Under the pieces are notes generated by a model that searched no databases, was not told the origin of the DNA, and was given only the letters and a program-made list of their open reading frames with translations. A stretch of 64,000 nucleotides of DNA, taken from assembly GCA_910588875.1 (NCBI GenBank), contig CAJURT010000004.1, positions 3,995-67,994 on the forward strand. The letters run 5' to 3'. Made by a program: the position numbers and the translations under genes. The stretch's first letter is position 1, and each line of letters starts with the position of its first letter. This stretch comes from an uncultured Lachnospiraceae bacterium (GTDB lineage: Bacteria; Bacillota; Clostridia; Lachnospirales; Lachnospiraceae). Below, piece after piece: positions 1 through 8,353 of the stretch.

Positions 1-515
1 CCGATAAGCGTATAGCCTGCCACAAATACCGCCGCCAACAGAGCCAGGATATCTCCGTACAAATGCCCGCCTCCCATGCCTGAGTCAGAGCAGGCCACCA
101 GCAGGCTGCCCCCTAAGGTAACGGCAATCGCCGCCACCTCCTTTGCCGCCAGCCTCCCTTTTAAAAACAGGCAGTACCCCAAGGCCACCCATATGACTTC
201 CGTGCATACAATGGTGGTGGAACTGGCCACTGTGGTATGTTTCAGGGATTCAAACCAGGTAAAGAAATGAAGCGCCAGAAAAATCCCGCTGCACCCGCAG
301 AGCGTCACCGCTTTCCTGGTCATTCCCCGCAGTTCCCTGCGCCTTTTTTCTGCTCCCCACACCACGGGGGACATGAGAAGCACGGTCCACAAAAGCCGGT
401 AGGAAGCAGTCACTGCTGCAGGCGCCTCCGAATATCTCACAAAAATCGCTGACAGGGAAATTCCCATAATCCCAAGGACAATCATAATCATTGGGTGCTG
501 TTCCAGGTATTTCAC
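1..515 (-). CDS. EamA/DMT-family permease, N-terminal part (cut by window edge)
   Basis: Inner-membrane drug/metabolite-type permease of the EamA superfamily; the substrate cannot be told. About 171 residues are visible and the frame stays open to the window edge. It shows the usual short hydrophobic helices, the early motif 'ISLSAIFVRYSEAPA' and later 'FFTWFESLKHTTVASSTTI', both typical of EamA repeats. The start is a GTG at 515, preceded by AGGAGG six bases upstream; no ATG sits at a proper distance. It lies downstream of dsdA on the same strand, with a hairpin between them, so co-transcription is uncertain. Family call is good; function unknown. Confidence 0.75.
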   Translation of the reverse strand, partial: MKYLEQHPMIMIVLGIMGISLSAIFVRYSEAPAAVTASYRLLWTVLLMSPVVWGAEKRRRELRGMTRKAVTLCGCSGIFLALHFFTWFESLKHTTVASSTTIVCTEVIWVALGYCLFLKGRLAAKEVAAIAVTLGGSLLVACSDSGMGGGHLYGDILALLAAVFVAGYTLI

Positions 516-702
516 AATGGTCCTCCTGATTCCGGAGAATTCTCCTGCGGCAAAGCATTATGTGTGGACTGGCTGGATGTTGGATGCAGGGGAAAACTCT
601 CAAAACCTTTTTTCTTATCTTAACATAATTGACAGGAATAATCCATGTATTTTCTTTTATTGAGCCCTTTTCCAACGATAAAATGCCGAACCGCCATAAT
701 AA

Positions 703-729
703 GAGCAGGGCGGCAAAACCGTCCTGCTC
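703..729 (-). terminator. Hairpin after dsdA, weak terminator
   Basis: An 11-bp stem (one G-U pair) with a five-base loop starts about 20 bases past the dsdA stop. The downstream T-run on the minus strand is weak (TTATTATGG), so termination may be partial and read-through into the EamA gene is possible. Confidence 0.5.
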
Positions 730-750
730 CGTTAAAATAACATGGCCGCT

Positions 751-2070
751 TTATAGTCCCATCTTCAGATAAGCCTTCCTGGTCTCCTCCGGCACCATGT
801 TCCCGCCAGTGGCCCACGCAATATGGGTTGCATTCTTCATCTTATGGGAGAGCCCCATCTTATCAATATATCTTTTCATCCCCTCCGGGCGGATCAGGGC
901 CCCAAAAGAAGCACAGGAACTGGGCTCAATAAAAATATCCTCCTTATCCAGCAATCCCCGCATCAGATCATACAGCTTCCTGTCCTCGATAGTGGCAATG
1001 CCGGAAAGCATAGGCTCCACCACCCTCCCCACAAAGGCCGAGGGACGTCCCACCGCCAGGCCGTCCGCATCCGTATGCCCGTCAATGCCAAAATCCTTCA
1101 CGCTGACCTGGTCCTGCAGTCCGGTGGCCATCCCCAAAAGCATACAGCAGGCATGGACAGGCTCCGTGAAAAAGCAGTGCACATGATCCCCGTAAATCTG
1201 CTTGATGCCATAGGTCACGCCCCCCGGCGCCCCGCCGATTCCACAGGGAATATAGACAAACAGAGGATGTTCTTCGTCCACCAAAATATTCTGCTGCTCC
1301 AGCTGAGCCTTAAGCCTCTCCCCCGCCACGCTGTAGCCCAAAAACAGATTCCGGGAATTCTCATCATCCACAAAATAACTCATCGGATCCCCATCCGAAT
1401 TCTTCCGTCCCTGCTCCACGGCAGCACAATAATCATCCGCATACTCGATCACCTCCACCCCCCGGCTCCGAAGCAAATCCTTCTTCCACTGCTTGGCATC
1501 CGCAGACATGTGGACAATCACACGAAACCCCAGCTTTGCACTCATAATGCCAATGCTCATGCCCAGGTTCCCGGTACTTCCCACCTGCACCGTATGCTTT
1601 CCGAAAAATTCCAAAAACCGGTCCTCGGCCAAAATCCGGTAATTGTCTGTCTCCTTTAGCATCCCCGCCTCCAGGGCCAGATCCTCCGCATGCTTTAAAA
1701 CCTCATAGATTCCCCCCCTGGCCTTCACCGAACCGGATATAGGCAGGTGGCTGTCCATTTTAAGCATCAACCGCCCCTCAATCCCCGAAGAATAATTCGT
1801 ATTCAGAAAATCCTTCATTCCGGAAATCTCCCGCAGTTCCGACTCAATGATCCCCCCCGTCTCCTTAAGTTCCGGAAACACCTCCTCCAGATAAGGGGCA
1901 AAACGCTCCAGCCTTCTCCCCGCATCCTCAATCTGCTCTGGCCAAACCAGCGTCACATTCTGCTCCGCCTCAGGAACCATCTTCCCATTCAGCCAAAAAG
2001 TCTCCCTAAGCCCAGCCGCGTCCCCCACCTCCGGAATACTGTCCACATATTTCTGCAATGCACTGTTCAT
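751..2070 (-). CDS. dsdA: D-serine ammonia-lyase (D-serine dehydratase)
   Basis: PLP enzyme converting D-serine to pyruvate and ammonia in the cytosol. The 439-residue length matches DsdA of enterobacteria (about 442). The motif 'SHLPISGSVKARGGIYEVL' holds the Schiff-base lysine (Lys116). The phosphate-binding glycine loop is seen as 'PCGIGGAPGGVTYG', with 'VGSTGNLGMSIGIMSAKLGF' between them. Close agreement with E. coli DsdA along the whole chain makes diaminopropionate lyase or threonine dehydratase less likely. Start ATG has AGAGGAG upstream. It is the last clear gene of the DeoR-phosphodiesterase-symporter-dsdA unit, 55 bases after the symporter. Confidence 0.93.
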   Translation of the reverse strand: MNSALQKYVDSIPEVGDAAGLRETFWLNGKMVPEAEQNVTLVWPEQIEDAGRRLERFAPYLEEVFPELKETGGIIESELREISGMKDFLNTNYSSGIEGRLMLKMDSHLPISGSVKARGGIYEVLKHAEDLALEAGMLKETDNYRILAEDRFLEFFGKHTVQVGSTGNLGMSIGIMSAKLGFRVIVHMSADAKQWKKDLLRSRGVEVIEYADDYCAAVEQGRKNSDGDPMSYFVDDENSRNLFLGYSVAGERLKAQLEQQNILVDEEHPLFVYIPCGIGGAPGGVTYGIKQIYGDHVHCFFTEPVHACCMLLGMATGLQDQVSVKDFGIDGHTDADGLAVGRPSAFVGRVVEPMLSGIATIEDRKLYDLMRGLLDKEDIFIEPSSCASFGALIRPEGMKRYIDKMGLSHKMKNATHIAWATGGNMVPEETRKAYLKMGL

Positions 2071-2125
2071 TTTTTTGTTCTCCTCTTCTCATCTCAAAAT
2101 ATCCGCCAGATTTGCCACAATCTGT

Positions 2126-3409
2126 TTAATATAAAAATCCTATCTCTCCAAATACCCATTTCCCGGATCCATAAACTCCCTCATCAATTTCCGCACCTGG
2201 GGCGCCAGACAAACAAGGGCCGCAATATTCGGCAGAATCAAAAGCCCCAGGGCACAGTCCTGGCTTTTTTAAGTATGTCAGGCTGACATGCCCAAAATAC
2301 CACTGGCTCATCAGGGAGGTGGAGGCAAACAAAATCAGGCTGATATAAATAATATACTGCATCCCCGGAAGTACACTCTCAAATGCCGCCGCTGCCAGGG
2401 TGGAGGCATTTTCGTGAAACCCGTTGGCCCCGGTGATCAGAACCGTAAATCCGGTGGTGCTGCTGATCAGCATGGTGTCAATAAACACCTCAATCACACC
2501 GTACATCCCCTGGCGGGCCGGATGATCCACCTCAGCCGAGGAGTGGAGCACCGCAGCCGAGCCTTCCCCCGCTTCATTGGAGTACAGCCCCCGGGCCACC
2601 CCAAAGCGCATGGCCTCCCGGATGGTGATTCCCGCCAAAGCCCCTGTCCCTGCCTGAAGGGAAAATGCCGCCCTCACAATGGAAGCCAGCATAGCCGGCA
2701 CCCTTGAGGCATTGAGAATCAAAATCACCAGGCCGCCAATCACATAGATTCCTGCCATAACCGGAACCACCCTCTGGGCCACCTGCACCAGACGCTTAAA
2801 CCCGCCCCGGATAATCAGGCTCATCACCACTGCCAGCACCAGCCCGGTCACGAGAAAGGGAGCCCGAAAGGCCTCATGGCTCACATTGGCAATCGTGTTG
2901 GACTGAATCAGGGTACCGCCTGCATTCTGGATAAAGAGGAGCACTGCCACAAAAATCCCTGCCCATTTCCAGTGCATCCCATATTCTATGTAATACATGG
3001 GGCCTCCGGCAATCTCCCCCTTCTCATCCTGGCTGTGGTACTTCACCCCCATGACGATCTCCCCGAACTTGGTGGCCATCCCCAAAAATGCTGCCGCCCA
3101 CATCCAGAACAGGGCGCCGGGGCCTCCTGACAGGATCGCTGTGGAAACCCCTACGATATTCCCGCTGCCCACACAGCTTGCCACTGCCGCACAGAGAGCC
3201 TGGTAGGAAGAACATTTCCTCTCATCCTTTACCTCATTCTTCTTTTTGGAAAAGGAGAATACCCCTTTCCGGAGAAGACGCACACACTGCAGCTGGACGC
3301 AGCCGGTCATCACCGTGTAAAGCATCCCCAGCCCTAAAAGAGCAACCAAAAGCCAGTCTCCCCAGAGAAAATTTGCCAGCCCTTCAAATAGCTGTTCTGT
3401 CTTTTCCAT
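2126..3409 (-). CDS. AGCS-family Na+/amino-acid symporter with disrupted C-terminus
   Basis: Alanine/glycine:cation symporter (AlsT/DagA type), probably importing D-serine, alanine or glycine. Residues 1-382 match the family, with 'GSGNIVGVSTAILSGGPGALFWMW' regions and 'GLYSNEAGEGSAAVLHSSAE'. After 'SLTYLKK' the frame yields 45 unrelated residues. Frame +1 from the same spot reads 'DCALGLLILPNIAALVCLAP' and ends with a family-like tail and stop at 2140. Thus about 30-35 codons between the two parts are missing and the frame is shifted; the nine bases CCAGGACTG at 2255-2263 fit both sides. The product lacks its last helices and is probably non-functional. Confidence 0.85.
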   Translation of the reverse strand: MEKTEQLFEGLANFLWGDWLLVALLGLGMLYTVMTGCVQLQCVRLLRKGVFSFSKKKNEVKDERKCSSYQALCAAVASCVGSGNIVGVSTAILSGGPGALFWMWAAAFLGMATKFGEIVMGVKYHSQDEKGEIAGGPMYYIEYGMHWKWAGIFVAVLLFIQNAGGTLIQSNTIANVSHEAFRAPFLVTGLVLAVVMSLIIRGGFKRLVQVAQRVVPVMAGIYVIGGLVILILNASRVPAMLASIVRAAFSLQAGTGALAGITIREAMRFGVARGLYSNEAGEGSAAVLHSSAEVDHPARQGMYGVIEVFIDTMLISSTTGFTVLITGANGFHENASTLAAAAFESVLPGMQYIIYISLILFASTSLMSQWYFGHVSLTYLKKPGLCPGAFDSAEYCGPCLSGAPGAEIDEGVYGSGKWVFGEIGFLY

Positions 3410-3434
3410 ATAATTTGCCTCATCCCGTGACGGT

Positions 3435-4769
3435 TCAGACCGATCCGTTCAGGACATCCCTGCCCTCTGCATCCGGCAGTTCCACCTTCATAATCCCTGC
3501 CAGGGTGGGAGCCACATCAATCAGACGGACATTTTCCCTATTCCCAGGGGCAATCCCCTTTCCTGTCAGCATAAAGGAGGCCCGCATCTCCGGAAATTCC
3601 TCGCTGTATCCGTGCTGGGCCTTCTGGGTCAGCCGGGTGCGGCAGTATTCTCCCTCCACATCATCCCTAAATTCATAGCCCTTTTTGGAAACCAGCACAT
3701 AAGCCGCCTCCGGAAATCCCCCTCTGGCCTTTGCCTCTTCCCTGTCCAGGATCTCTAAGATTCCGCTTTCCGGATCCCCTGCCAGAGCGTCCAGAATCTC
3801 CTTTAAGAGAACGGCCGATTCCTGATCGCCGGGGTCTGCCAGACGCACCTCCGCCGTGCCCCCGGCCCGCTGGCTGAATGCCTTCCAGCTTACCACCTTC
3901 CCCGCCTCATCCGTCTCGATCAGCCCCGCCTTTTTCAGAAGAATGTTGGGAGAAATGTTGTGGGTGTTGTCCAGGGTTCCGTGATCCGATACCACACAGA
4001 CCACCAGATCCCCGCCGGTAATCCTCTCTGCCTCTCCGATCAGTTCCCCCAGTATCCGGTCAATCTTTTCCAGGCTGAGAGCCGCTTCTCTGCTGTAAAC
4101 CCCATTCTGGTGGGCGCTCTCGTCAAAACTGGCAAAATAGGCGGAAAGGAAGAAGGGCTTCTCCTCGACCTGAGGCGCCAGCTTATTCCTTAACATCCAC
4201 AGGGCTGCCTTCCCTCTCTGGGCATCCCCCTCATCCGAAAGGTCTAATCCTCCCGCATAGGTGCCGATCTCCCTTTCCATCTCGGCAATCAGGCCCTGGG
4301 GCTTTGCCACTGCATCGATAAAACGGCTGTCAAGCCCTGAGCCGTCCCACCAGAACTCCGGGGCGATATAATCCCCCTTTGCCCCTACGGACGTGGGAAA
4401 AGCCACGCTGGCGGAGCAATATCCCCCCTCTTTTGCCGCCTCCCACAGAGTCTTTACCTTATCATTCACAAACCAATACCAGGCTCCGTTGTGCTCTCCT
4501 GTAGGATCAAAAATCCCGTTATTCACAGTCCCGTGGGTTGCCGGATTCGTCCCGGTAATCATGCTCTGATGGCAGGGATAGGTAAAGGTGGGAAACACGC
4601 TCTTGCTCCCCTCCCTGGCCGTCAGGCCGTTCTCCACAAAATACCGGGTGATGGTGGGAAGCTTGATTCCCAGACGCTCCTGCTCAAAAACAAACTCCGG
4701 CTTCAATGCATCTACGGAAACCAGCAATACGCTTGGCCGCCTGCTCTCTTGATTCTTCAACTCTGCCAT
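3435..4769 (-). CDS. Alkaline-phosphatase-superfamily phosphodiesterase (nucleotide pyrophosphatase type)
   Basis: A 444-residue enzyme of the type I phosphodiesterase/nucleotide pyrophosphatase branch, expected to bind two metal ions and cleave a phosphodiester or phosphomonoester. Visible motifs are 'LLVSVDALKP' (first metal Asp), 'FPTFTYPCHQSMITGTNPATHG' region with the nucleophilic Thr, 'VVSDHGTLDN' and the late His in 'AQHGYS'. No signal peptide is seen, so it should be cytosolic. ATG at 4769 has GAGGGGGA before it and is preferred to an upstream in-frame ATG without a ribosome site. It sits between DeoR and the symporter, with gaps of 34 and 25 bases, so one operon is likely. Substrate unknown. 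Confidence 0.85.
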   Translation of the reverse strand: MAELKNQESRRPSVLLVSVDALKPEFVFEQERLGIKLPTITRYFVENGLTAREGSKSVFPTFTYPCHQSMITGTNPATHGTVNNGIFDPTGEHNGAWYWFVNDKVKTLWEAAKEGGYCSASVAFPTSVGAKGDYIAPEFWWDGSGLDSRFIDAVAKPQGLIAEMEREIGTYAGGLDLSDEGDAQRGKAALWMLRNKLAPQVEEKPFFLSAYFASFDESAHQNGVYSREAALSLEKIDRILGELIGEAERITGGDLVVCVVSDHGTLDNTHNISPNILLKKAGLIETDEAGKVVSWKAFSQRAGGTAEVRLADPGDQESAVLLKEILDALAGDPESGILEILDREEAKARGGFPEAAYVLVSKKGYEFRDDVEGEYCRTRLTQKAQHGYSEEFPEMRASFMLTGKGIAPGNRENVRLIDVAPTLAGIMKVELPDAEGRDVLNGSV

Positions 4770-4803
4770 GATACTATCCCCCTCTAGGTTTTTTGAAATT
4801 TTC

Positions 4804-5592
4804 TTATGATATTTCCCGCGCAACAGCTACCTTTACCCCTGCACGTTCAAATGCGCTCACCTGCCCGGCCGAAACCCCGGAATCTGTGATAATCATGGAG
4901 ATCTCCTCCAGCCCGCACATTTTTACCAGGGAATTATTCCCCAGTTTGGAACTGTCTGCCAGCACGATTGTCCGGTCCGCCGCCTCCATCATCTTATTCT
5001 GCACTGAGATCTCATCCATCCGCTGATAGGTGATCCCACGTTCCACCGAGATTCCGCAGGTGGTAAGGAAAAAGATGTCCACATTAATCTTTGAAAAAAT
5101 AAGGGTCGCAACATCAGATACAAATGCCTCCTCATCCGCCCGGTAAACCCCTCCTGTCAGAACCAGGGTAATCCCCTCCGCCCCCGCCAGTTCCTGGGCC
5201 ACGGCAAAGGAGTTGGTAACCACGGTCAGGGAACGGAATCTGGTTTTCACCGCCCTGGCAAGGGACAGAGATGTGGTGCCGGAATCCAGGGCAATGGCCT
5301 GTCCTTCACGGATATAATTCACCGCCTCCAAAGCAATCGTTTCCTTATCACGAATATGCTCGTCCCGCCTCTGGCTAAAGGAGGTGTAAGTGGTATTTTT
5401 GCCCTGGGGCGCTTCTAACTTCATTGCTCCCCCCCGGATCCTTCTCAGCATCCCCTTTGCCTCCATGGTTTCCAAATCTCTTCTGACTGTTTCCCTGGAG
5501 GTCTGCAAGGCATCGCACAAGGCAATGGTCCTCACGCTGCCCTCCCGTTCCAGTAAATTATAAATCTCCTCATATCTCTGCTCTGATAACAT
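4804..5592 (-). CDS. DeoR/GlpR-family transcriptional regulator
   Basis: A 262-residue regulator with an N-terminal winged helix ('MLSEQRYEEIYNLLEREGSV', recognition helix near 'TSRETVRRDLETM') followed by the DeoR C-terminal sensor domain, with 'LDSGTTSLSLARAV' as sugar-phosphate-type loop and 'VVTNSFAVA'. Members usually repress catabolic genes and are released by a phosphorylated metabolite. ATG at 5592 is chosen because the residues upstream of it do not belong to the family and AGAAGGGA lies before it. It heads the leftward operon and faces an MFS gene across a shared control region with repeated TTACACA/TTGCAATT elements. Confidence 0.9.
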   Translation of the reverse strand: MLSEQRYEEIYNLLEREGSVRTIALCDALQTSRETVRRDLETMEAKGMLRRIRGGAMKLEAPQGKNTTYTSFSQRRDEHIRDKETIALEAVNYIREGQAIALDSGTTSLSLARAVKTRFRSLTVVTNSFAVAQELAGAEGITLVLTGGVYRADEEAFVSDVATLIFSKINVDIFFLTTCGISVERGITYQRMDEISVQNKMMEAADRTIVLADSSKLGNNSLVKMCGLEEISMIITDSGVSAGQVSAFERAGVKVAVAREIS

Positions 5593-5636
5593 TCTGCTTA
5601 TTCCCTTCTGATTGTCAAATCCATTTTCTGATTTTG

Positions 5637-5665
5637 ATACTACCACATTTTTGCACAAATTGCAA
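5637..5665 (-). promoter_or_regulatory. Sigma-A promoter for the DeoR operon
   Basis: On the minus strand, -35 TTGCAA (5665-5660) and -10 TAGTAT (5642-5637) with exactly 17 bases between. It gives a leader of about 40 bases before the DeoR start. Confidence 0.6.
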
Positions 5666-5681
5666 CACATATTTTTGTGAA

Positions 5682-5699
5682 TTACACACATTTGCAATT
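5682..5699. promoter_or_regulatory. Candidate DeoR operator, copy 1
   Basis: The 18-base element TTACACACATTTGCAATT. It matches 15 of 18 positions with a second copy at 5786-5803, and lies just upstream of the -35 box of the DeoR promoter. Further TTGCAA and TACACA pieces occur at 5652-5668 and 5755-5775. Confidence 0.5.
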
Positions 5700-5779
5700 C
5701 TTTCCTTAATTATGTCTCGAATATCCCCCTTTCTTTTCCTCGTTTTAACAACTTTTTGCAACTTTTTACACATTTTCAC

Positions 5780-5808
5780 TTGACATTACACATTATTGCA
5801 ATTATACT
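5780..5808 (+). promoter_or_regulatory. Sigma-A promoter of the MFS gene
   Basis: Perfect TTGACA at 5780-5785, 17-base spacer, TATACT at 5803-5808. The leader is about 45 bases. Confidence 0.75.
5786..5803. promoter_or_regulatory. Candidate DeoR operator, copy 2, inside the MFS promoter
   Basis: The 18-base element TTACACATTATTGCAATT fills the spacer between -35 and -10, a position where a bound repressor would block RNA polymerase. Confidence 0.55.
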
Positions 5809-5859
5809 AGGAACTGTCAAATCCGTTTCACAAAATCTGAAAAAGCGAGGTAGGCTACT

Positions 5860-6795
5860 ATGTCTCAACAGTCTCAACAACAAACAAACGGAAGGATCGA
5901 TAAAAAATGGATATCCTTCGGCATCATGGAAGCCGGTAGAGGACTGATGGATACCATCGTTGCCTTCGGCGCATTGGGTATTTTCTCCGCCATGGGGAGC
6001 ACGGCAGCCGGTCTTAAGACGGCAATTTTGTTCTACTCCATCGTCCCCGGCGTGATCGGCATTATCATGTATTTCCTTCTGGAACCGGATGAAGCCCCTG
6101 CCGTAAGCGCCGCGGAAGAAAAATCCGGCAAAGCAGGCAATACCGCCAATGCCAACAAGCGGGCCTGGGAAGGGGTCATGCGGGCATTAAAAAACAAAAA
6201 CATCTGGCTGGTATCCTTTAATGTATTCTTTGTGTACAGTGTATACTGCGGACTGACCTATTTTATCCCCTTCCTGGAGGAAGCTTATGCCCTTCCGGCA
6301 GCGCTGGTGGGAGTCTATGGAATCATCAACCAATACGGCCTGAAAATGCTGGGAGGCCCGGTGGGCGGCTTTATCACGGATAAGGTTCTCCACTCTGCCA
6401 CCAAATACCTGCAGATTGCCTTTGTGGTTGTGGGCGCAATCCTGGTTGTGTTCTCCCTGCTGCCCCACCAGAGCATGGGAATCCTCCTGGGTATGGCCAT
6501 TACCCTGGGTATCAGCGCCTGTGTCTACAGCATGCGCGCCATTTTCTTCGCCCCCATGGATGAAGTACATGTCCCCCGTGAGATTACCGGCTCCGCCATG
6601 TCCATGGGTTCCTTCATCGGATACCTGCCCGGCGCATTTATGTATGCCGTATACGGTGGGATCCTGGACAAATTTGAAGGCCTGGCCGGCTACCGGATCG
6701 TCTATATCATTATGGCAGTGTTTGCTGCCGGAGGATTTTTGCTGAGTACCTATATTCTGAATACGATTAAGAAAGAAAGAATATCAGAAAAATAA
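5860..6795 (+). CDS. MFS transporter lacking its first helices (internal deletion)
   Basis: A 311-residue major facilitator protein, where the family (UhpC/OPA-like permeases) usually has about 430. The first 18 residues look like a normal soluble N-terminus ('NGRIDKKWI'). The chain then jumps directly to 'FGIMEAGRGLMDTIVAFGAL', which in full-length relatives follows roughly the fourth transmembrane helix. The rest, through eight or so helices, looks intact. The simplest reading is an in-frame loss of about 120-140 codons near 5908-5925. The gene keeps a strong promoter, a ribosome site (GCGAGG, modest) and a perfect terminator. It is probably not a working transporter, though a half-transporter cannot be excluded. 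Confidence 0.8.
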   Translation: MSQQSQQQTNGRIDKKWISFGIMEAGRGLMDTIVAFGALGIFSAMGSTAAGLKTAILFYSIVPGVIGIIMYFLLEPDEAPAVSAAEEKSGKAGNTANANKRAWEGVMRALKNKNIWLVSFNVFFVYSVYCGLTYFIPFLEEAYALPAALVGVYGIINQYGLKMLGGPVGGFITDKVLHSATKYLQIAFVVVGAILVVFSLLPHQSMGILLGMAITLGISACVYSMRAIFFAPMDEVHVPREITGSAMSMGSFIGYLPGAFMYAVYGGILDKFEGLAGYRIVYIIMAVFAAGGFLLSTYILNTIKKERISEK

Positions 6796-6812
6796 AATTG
6801 AACATATCAAAC

Positions 6813-6864
6813 CAGGCTGCCCGGACATCTCTGTCCGGGCAGCCTGCTCTTTTTCTGTTTTTTG
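6813..6864 (+). terminator. Strong intrinsic terminator after the MFS gene
   Basis: A perfect 15-bp stem (6813-6827 with 6832-6846) followed by CTCTTTTTCTGTTTTTT. It may also serve the convergent GPH symporter gene, which ends at 6897. Confidence 0.9.
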
Positions 6865-6896
6865 TTCCAAACAAGGGTCAGGAAACAGGCAAATCC

Positions 6897-8276
6897 TTAC
6901 CGGCCGACTCGCCCCCTTACCCGCAGTTCCTCATTCGCCTTCTCCACATTCAGCCTGGTGAGGATCAATGTTATCAGAAGATTAAACACCATAGGCAGCC
7001 ACAGGTACATAATGTGGAGCATATTGATGCAGGAGGCCGACTGCTCCGGGGCACCCCCCACATAGCCGCTGTATGCCAAAAGCCATCCTGCAATGGCAGT
7101 GCCGATTCCGCCCCCCAGCTTGGTTCCCAAGGAGGTACAGGAATACATGGTGCCGTCCACCCGCTTGCCGGTCTTCAAAAACGTATATTCCGAGCAGGTG
7201 GCAATCAGGGCATTCATATCCCCCTGGAGAGGGCTCATCCCGATTGCCGCGACCGCGGTGCACAGAAGCATTAAGGGGACGCTTCCCATATAACCGGCAG
7301 CCACCACTCCCAGACGCCCTGCAGTCCCTAAGGTATAGCCGTACAGATTCAGGCGGTACATTCCCTTCCATTTGGCCACCAGTGCCGGGGTAAACAACAG
7401 GCCCACAATCATGGGAATATTGATCGCCCAGGAAAACACCCCAAGAAGATTGGCATTTTTCAGCACATAAGTCATAAAATAGATGCCCATATTCAGAGTT
7501 GCGGAATATATCTGCATCAGGATATAAGAGGCGCAAATCATCAGATAGTACTTATTGTGGATCAGCAGCCCAAAGGCCTCCTTTAAGCGGTACGCCTCCG
7601 CCGGCTCCTGCTTCCCCTGGTCGGCTTCTCCCTCGGCAAGTTCCTCCGGTGACAGTTCCTTTACTGACCACACGGACAGGGTATTGGAGATCACGCCCAC
7701 AATGGCGTAAATAATGGCAACCTTTCTCCAGGCGCTTGCGCCGCCGCCGAAATAAGCCACACAGCCGACAGTGATGGTCTGAATCAGCATGCTGGTGCCA
7801 AAGGCAAACATAAAGCGGATGGAACCCATCTGGACACGTTCATGGTTATTCTTGGTGACAAGGGCTGTCAGGGCAGAATAGGCAATATTATTCGCCGTGT
7901 AGAAGCCTGCATTAAGCAGGGTGTAGGCGATAAAAAACCAGGCGTACTGGGCAAACTCACTGATACCCGCAGGAATCACGAAGATTGCCACCAGACAGAG
8001 GGCACATCCAAAGTAGCCGTAAAGCATCCATGGCCGGGCCTTTCCCATCTTACTGTGGGTCTTGTCAATCATGGCTCCGAAGAAAATATCACTGATTCCG
8101 TCAAAAAGCTTGGAGAGGGCAATCAGGCTCCCCACAATCCCAGCATTCAGTCCCACCGTATCCGTCAAAAAGATCATCACAAAGGCAGACAGAAGGGCAT
8201 ACACCACATTACCGGCTATATCTCCGGAACCATAACCAACCTTATTGTACCACTTTAAATATGTTCTTTCTTTCAT
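6897..8276 (-). CDS. GPH-family sugar:cation symporter (beta-galactoside permease)
   Basis: A 459-residue glycoside-pentoside-hexuronide symporter of the MelB/LacS/YicJ type with about twelve helices. It opens with 'YNKVGYGSGDIAGNVVYALL' and has the family signature 'DGISDIFFGAMIDKTHSKMGKARPW' around residues 58-82, including the cation-site aspartates. It lacks a C-terminal IIA domain, so it is MelB-like and not LacS-like in length. It follows lacZ by 77 bases on the same strand, which points to lactose or another beta-galactoside as substrate. Ribosome site AGGAATGG. Confidence 0.9.
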   Translation of the reverse strand: MKERTYLKWYNKVGYGSGDIAGNVVYALLSAFVMIFLTDTVGLNAGIVGSLIALSKLFDGISDIFFGAMIDKTHSKMGKARPWMLYGYFGCALCLVAIFVIPAGISEFAQYAWFFIAYTLLNAGFYTANNIAYSALTALVTKNNHERVQMGSIRFMFAFGTSMLIQTITVGCVAYFGGGASAWRKVAIIYAIVGVISNTLSVWSVKELSPEELAEGEADQGKQEPAEAYRLKEAFGLLIHNKYYLMICASYILMQIYSATLNMGIYFMTYVLKNANLLGVFSWAINIPMIVGLLFTPALVAKWKGMYRLNLYGYTLGTAGRLGVVAAGYMGSVPLMLLCTAVAAIGMSPLQGDMNALIATCSEYTFLKTGKRVDGTMYSCTSLGTKLGGGIGTAIAGWLLAYSGYVGGAPEQSASCINMLHIMYLWLPMVFNLLITLILTRLNVEKANEELRVRGRVGR

Positions 8277-8353
8277 CTATTTCACCATTCCTTTCCATGG
8301 CACGACCAATTAGTAAACAATTCCCTTTAATCTTTTTCCTTGAAATTCCTTGT

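Noticed and set aside
823..1659. 278-residue open frame opposite to dsdA
   Set aside because: Antisense to a well-supported gene; composition biased to His/Pro/Leu, as expected of shadow frames.
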